Shown: positions 60,701-64,000 of the stretch, in pieces
How the letters are laid out: each line of letters begins with the position of its first letter
How positions within the stretch are numbered: position 1 is the first letter of the stretch
Source: Trichopria drosophilae
Taxonomy: Eukaryota > Arthropoda > Insecta > Hymenoptera > Diapriidae
Assembly (NCBI GenBank): GCA_030407085.1
Contig: CM059586.1
Location: forward strand, 19,672,001-19,736,000
DNA length: 64,000 nt
Reading direction: 5' to 3'
Program-made: the position numbers and the translations under genes
The notes under the pieces: model-generated
What the model saw: only the letters and a program-made list of their open reading frames with translations
What the model was told of the DNA's origin: nothing
The model's database searches: none

Positions 60701-63174
60701 ACAAATGATAATAATTACTTTTTCATTGTAATTCTCCATGATTTGAGCCGTTACACGTTCAAATAATCGATATTTGTGCGAGAAAATTCAAACTTACAAC
60801 TTCCAGACGCCATCTTGAAGCCGCCATATTGTTTTTTGAAAAAAATCCGACGGGAGAAGAATGGTCTGAGCAAAAAGACGCGATTGGTATGTTTTGCAAC
60901 GATCAGCACTGCCCTTTTCAATGTCAAAAAACGCAATTATTGGGAAAAAATGTCGAAAAAACCAGTATTTTTTTCGAAAAAATAATCATAACTTTTTTCT
61001 CTGTAATTTTCGGCTGATTCTGATCACGGCATTTGAAAGAGGAGTTCCAAATCTATCGTTTTTGTCTTATTTCATTTTTTTTTAACACTGTTTGGAACAA
61101 AAGTTACATCGTTGAAAGTTGTGTTCAAATTCTGGACTTTTTGGACGAAAAGGGTTAATAGCTGAAAAGTAGAACTTAAGGGGAGGACTACTGTACTTTG
61201 CCTTGGACGTGTATATGATTTCGTAATAATTGTAATTTTATGTGTTTTAATAGCGGAGGAATATTAAAAACACAGATTAGAGTAGAATAGAATTAAATCG
61301 GTGACGAGATATCGTGCACACATTTTATATGTACTTAGTAATACTAGAATTATCATTGATTTAATGAGAAACTTACGTCTTTTTCAGGAACCTTCGATTC
61401 TTTTAAATGTTCGGTTTTTAGAGACTGCAACTTTGTTTTAATTTCGCTAATTTTTTCTACACCGACTTCGCAGACATGGACAGTGTTAAACCATCGAGGT
61501 TTCGGGATTGTTCCTATTAAAACTGTTTTATCAGCATCGGTTTTGATGTTGCATAAACCAAAAATAGGAAGTTTCCAAGAATCGTCCAAATTGTTTATAC
61601 ACAAATTAATCGCATGGCTAAAAGTTAAAGATTTAATAGGATTTATGAAGGAAAATGGTTAGATTTATTTACCAAACGTTGATTCGCTCGATGGGGACGT
61701 GCGATTCTTCTTCGCTGTTCCATAAACTTTTTCTAGCGATAATGGAGGTGTTGAAACTTTCATCTCCGAAACTGTGCTCTAACGGAGAGCCGGTAATGTC
61801 TAAATCTAACAAAAAAATATTTAGTTTAAAGAAATTTGAATTTAGTTGGAAAAACTAACCAGTTTTTTTAGTTACTTCAGGACAAACGGATATATTGAAT
61901 TTGTTCGGTTCTGTATAACTCTAGAACAAATAAATATGAAACAGGTTAGGTTATTTACGTTTTTGAATTTTACAAAAGTGGAAAAGATTGAAGTATCTGT
62001 ATCGTCATACAAATTATATTTTATTAAGAAAAAAAGTAACTAAATACAAAAATATAATATATTTACGTTGTAGAAATGTTGAGGGGGTAAAATTTAATTC
62101 AAAACTTTTGTCAAAACTTAAAAAAATAACAAATATTACGAATCCTGTGTAAAACAACCTCGTACTAAATTTTTTAATACAATGGTGCAAAAATATACAA
62201 AGTTAAATTTATGACAAGGTCTTTTTAGACGGTATTCGCAATATTGTATTTATTTCACCAAACGGGCATTATAATGCCCAATAAGTAAAGAGAATAAAAG
62301 TAAAAACAAAGTATTACAAAATGTTTTGCAATAAAATAAGATTAATAAACATGTTTAACAAAAATTGCGTAAATAGTTATTTTTGGCTAACGTTTTAAAG
62401 CGAGAAAAGGGGATTCCGTATAAAGGCGGACAACTTCCACTATTTCCGATCCATATTAATACTGAAATGAAGCCCGTATTTCGTTCCGTATAGACGAGAT
62501 TGAAATATATTCGTATTTTCCAGACCGTGTATGTTTGTTCTATAGACAAAATTCGATTTCAATTCGCCACATCGAATAAGTCCATTAGTGATTTTAAACA
62601 ATAAACAGACATCGGTGTGACTGTAGTGAACTTATCTCAGATTTATTCACAATATCACTGTAATCGTGTGTTCGAACCGGATTTTCTAATTTTAGCTTGT
62701 ACGCTAAGAATGCTAAAAATTTATGCTGAACTCTTTCAATTTTTACTTTGTGTACATCAAAGAAGGGAGACCAAACAACCGACCCATACGTAAGTATTGA
62801 TTCGCAATATTACTTACTTTTTAGTGTTTTGACGTTTTTAATAAAATTGTAAGCCTTCGACATTTCTATAATGTTAATATTCAGGTATTTAATTACTTTT
62901 TTTGTTAGTACAATTTGTTTTACTATTTTTATTATTAGTTACAATTTGTTTTCTGAATCGTGTTCTATAGTAGTTTTTCGTCAGGGTCGTACATAAATGT
63001 TACGAGAAATGTAAATTATACGAAAAGTACTTATAATCTTACAATTTTGTGAAATAAAATGATTTCTTGATCATTCAGTTCAGGAAGAAAATTTCCTAGA
63101 TACGATAACTTAATTTTACTTATGCAAAATCCAGGATTCTGAAGAATTTGTGTTAATGTTTTAACTTCGGCCAT
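51716..63174 (-). CDS. Zwilch: Zwilch, kinetochore RZZ complex subunit
   Basis: Ten exons on the minus strand: 63043-63174, 61860-61920, 61673-61805, 61377-61617, 55493-55648, 55275-55439, 52615-52813, 52019-52562, 51838-51962, 51716-51780. All splice in frame to 606 aa (human about 591). Zwilch joins Rod and ZW10 in the RZZ complex that brings dynein and Mad1-Mad2 to unattached kinetochores for the spindle checkpoint. Conserved blocks are NLDFTELLWRLLSE, TRPLTSGTLSMELLIDIGI, AKLSRDYAHIILG and the extreme C terminus REEVYYSAFTVSSWFKT, which parallels the end of vertebrate Zwilch. Exon 1 starts ATG GCC in good context and encodes LPELNDQEIILFHKI, matching the vertebrate N-terminal end-of-exon pattern. 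The other short start exons and the 65-bp last exon are the least certain. Introns 1, 4 and 6 hold a LINE, nested DNA elements and a large foldback. Confidence 0.9.
53151..53539. mobile_element. Pogo-like MITE CAGTGGATCTCCCC, nested
   Basis: CAGTGGATCTCCCCTTATTT (53151) pairs with AAATAAGGGGAGGGCCACTG (to 53539), TA on both sides. A retroposon 3' end lies inside at 53189-53285. Confidence 0.8.
53189..53285 (-). mobile_element. Retroposon 3' end with (TTA)n tail
   Basis: (ATA)n at 53189-53211 followed by ACGTCTTTATTGGTCACGTA and 60 bp of GC-balanced sequence. Read on the minus strand this is a short 3' UTR ending in a triplet tail, as in LINE/SINE copies. It is the third level of nesting in this place. 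Confidence 0.55.
54939..55137. mobile_element. 199-bp palindromic MITE CAACGGGCACGAAGAA
   Basis: CAACGGGCACGAAGAA (54939) is mirrored by TTCTTCGTGCCCGTTG (to 55137) and the mirror runs on through ATGTTTCTAAAACGTTTTTA and AACGTTCCTAAAACGTTATA almost to the centre. It lies only in the right arm of the larger foldback. Confidence 0.8.
56699..57650. mobile_element. Foldback element TACAGGGTGATCGGCC, about 460-bp arms
   Basis: TACAGGGTGATCGGCCAACC and its exact complement GGTTGGCCGATCACCCTGTA close the element. The mirror continues through ATTACCCAGCGGC, 'aactttttcctctgaaa' and 'ggtagagtttttaagttatt' to a centre near 57175. It has the same architecture as 50053-50984 (ACAGGGTG ends, TATA flanks) but different sequence. 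Confidence 0.85.
58046..58181. mobile_element. 136-bp MITE TGCCCGTATTC with CAG target duplication
   Basis: TGCCCGTATTC (58046) and GAATACGGGCA (to 58181) are exact inverted repeats; AAGTCG..CGACTT and AACGTCGACGTT extend them. CAG flanks both sides (58043-58045, 58182-58184). Comparison with the uninterrupted left arm at 55741-55754 proves that CAG was duplicated on insertion. Confidence 0.85.
58531..59542 (+). mobile_element. piggyBac-type element, degenerate, TTAA duplication
   Basis: TTAA (58527-58530) plus CCCTCTAGGT, and ACCTAGAGGG plus TTAA (59543-59546). The subterminal phrase 'actggtgggacgtgggagtc' is mirrored by 'gtcctggtgggacttccaag' on the other side. It keeps a C-terminal transposase fragment at 59075-59224, so it derives from an autonomous piggyBac-like element by internal loss. 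Confidence 0.85.
59075..59224 (+). pseudogene. piggyBac transposase C-terminal cysteine-rich domain (remnant)
   Basis: The 49-codon frame ending at TAG reads DHFPEFSEVRQRCTLCIKN, then CCKCNVYLCCNKSNNCFYTYH. The C-x2-C ... C-x2-C ... LC ... C-F-x-x-Y-H order is the zinc-binding RING/CRD tail of piggyBac transposases, which contacts the terminal repeats. The frame stays open upstream for only about a dozen codons; the catalytic DDD region is absent. Confidence 0.8.
59755..61154. mobile_element. TTAA-type element CCCTTTTCCTCC with long inverted arms
   Basis: TTAA (59751-59754) plus CCCTTTTCCTCCCAAAAGTC, and GACTTTTTGGACGAAAAGGG plus TTAA (61155-61158). The arms match over at least 300 bp (blocks TGTAACTTTTGTTCCAAAC, AAAAAAGTTATGATCATTTT). 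1400 bp, no transposase frame. Diverged relatives lie at 26501-27460 and 30088-30330. Confidence 0.85.
62243..62812 (-). mobile_element. 5'-truncated non-LTR retrotransposon in Zwilch intron 1
   Basis: Minus-strand frames read ILTYGSVVWSPFFDVHKVKI, then VQHKFLAFLAYK and LFKITNGLI, the thumb/C-terminal region of a Jockey/CR1-like RT. The 3' end has the perfect hairpin GGGCATTATAATGCCC (62264-62279) and an AAATA-type tail. Same orientation as Zwilch. Frames are short because of stops. Confidence 0.72.
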
Positions 63175-64000
63175 AGTTTAGGTATTTTAGTACAGTTCTG
63201 ATCCAGATATATCACTTTTGGTCAAGATGCGACAGGTGTTTATTAATGTTTGACATTTGTTTTTCCAAATGTTGATTTTGTGTATTATCAAACAAATGCA
63301 AATTGTAAACTTGTTTTTCAAATAAATCAAATTAACCGTTTGTAAATACAGTGTTGCCAAGTGTATCAACCGATTATGGGCATGAACTTAGCAGGCATAT
63401 ATGATACGTAACTCTCGCGATACTTTATGTAAGACTGTTGCACTGTTGCGCTATCTCGCGGTGAAAGTTAACATTATTTTACTAGGGTTTTTTCCAAAAT
63501 ATAGATGCATATCTACATTCTTTGGTTTTTTCTTGGACAACATTATTTAACCCATTAAGGCCTAAACGGACACATTTTGAGCATCAGTTTAAACGTCGCT
63601 AATTTGCATATAAAAGCAATTGGAAAATTTTGACTCCCACTATTTCTGACGTAAAATTGTATGCTCTTTCAGAATCTTTCAATAAAATTTGGATAAAATG
63701 AATAGCAAAAAAGTTATACACTTTTTTTGTAAAAAAACATGGTTTTTAAAATTTATTTTTCATTTTAACATCACTTTCACCAAGAAATTGCATTGAGAAA
63801 CATGTCTAAGGTGAAAATATCGCGTCCATGGACCCTTAGGATTAAAACTTACCGTGTTTTAATTTGAATTTCAAGATGGCGACTTCCAAAATGGCGCCTA
63901 GAAGCTCAAAAATCTGTTTAAAACTTAATAAATTTTTTTCTTGAAAACTATAGACTTTACAGAAAATTTGCTAAGAAAAAAATGTCATAGAATTTGTTAA
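63175..64000. other. 5' flank of Zwilch, no feature recognised
   Basis: The first 300 bases beyond the Zwilch start should hold its promoter; 63410-63470 is less AT-rich. After 63550 the sequence resembles 24580-24700 ('acacattttgagcatcagt') and contains 'caagatggcgacttccaaaa', suggesting a further repeat that runs out of the window. Confidence 0.35.

Larger units (their letters stand above)
58513..61193. mobile_element. Pogo-like MITE CAGTAGTCCTCCCCTTAA hit twice by TTAA elements
   Basis: CAGTAGTCCTCCCCTTAA (58513) and TTAAGGGGAGGACTACTG (to 61193) are exact inverted repeats with TA on both sides. Removing the two TTAA insertions (58531-59542 and 59755-61154) leaves a MITE of about 260 bp with the usual 'gggaagaagccgccatct' interior. 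Confidence 0.85.

Noticed and set aside
62063..62160. Alternative Zwilch first exon ending at a GTAAAT donor
   Set aside because: The frame is open but has no start codon and no similarity to the family; the 63043-63174 exon fits in phase and content.
62665..62690. GTTCGAACC tRNA B-box-like motif
   Set aside because: It lies in the coding part of a LINE fragment, with no A box and no cloverleaf around it.

Overview
This is a eukaryotic, AT-rich, insect-like nuclear window. It holds four identifiable conserved animal genes and the 3' part of a fifth, spread through a dense layer of transposable elements. Many introns are only about 50-75 bp with canonical GT-AG ends, a few have grown to 1-12 kb by repeat insertion, and the proteins look like arthropod orthologues. 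I cannot name the species. No bacterial features, rRNA, tRNA or CRISPR array is supported.

Layout: 558-981 (+) last exon of a GNAT (glycine N-acyltransferase-like) gene; 982-8358 intergenic repeats; 8359-17301 (+) a TMTC4-type transmembrane/TPR O-mannosyltransferase in 9 exons (705 aa), with LINE fragments in intron 3 and a 153-bp tandem array in intron 7; 17296-18795 (-) SNAPC3 (snRNA-activating complex subunit 3) in 3 exons (462 aa), whose stop abuts the TMTC4 stop in a TCATGA palindrome; 18796-31462 a 12.7-kb repeat-filled gap; 31463-51250 (+) CenG1A/AGAP (GTPase-like, PH, ArfGAP, ankyrin) in 13 coding exons (720 aa) with an 11.9-kb intron 2; 51716-63174 (-) Zwilch, the RZZ kinetochore subunit, in 10 exons (606 aa), tail-to-tail with CenG1A; 63175-64000 nothing recognised. 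I rebuilt all exon chains by hand from splice signals, reading-frame phase and remembered family conservation. Every junction keeps frame.

The repeats explain most of the rest: non-LTR retrotransposon 3' fragments sharing a GGGC..GCCC 3' hairpin; a Penelope-like GIY-YIG endonuclease remnant; pogo/Tigger-like elements with CAGT(A/G)G..CC ends and TA duplications; several TTAA-flanked (piggyBac-type) families, one keeping a piggyBac C-terminal cysteine-rich domain; CACTGTAAAAAATG-ended elements; and several long foldback palindromes. Insertions are often nested and the order of insertion can be read from target duplications. The genes show no operon-like functional link. The clearest gene-gene interaction is the forced overlap of the TMTC4 and SNAPC3 3' ends.
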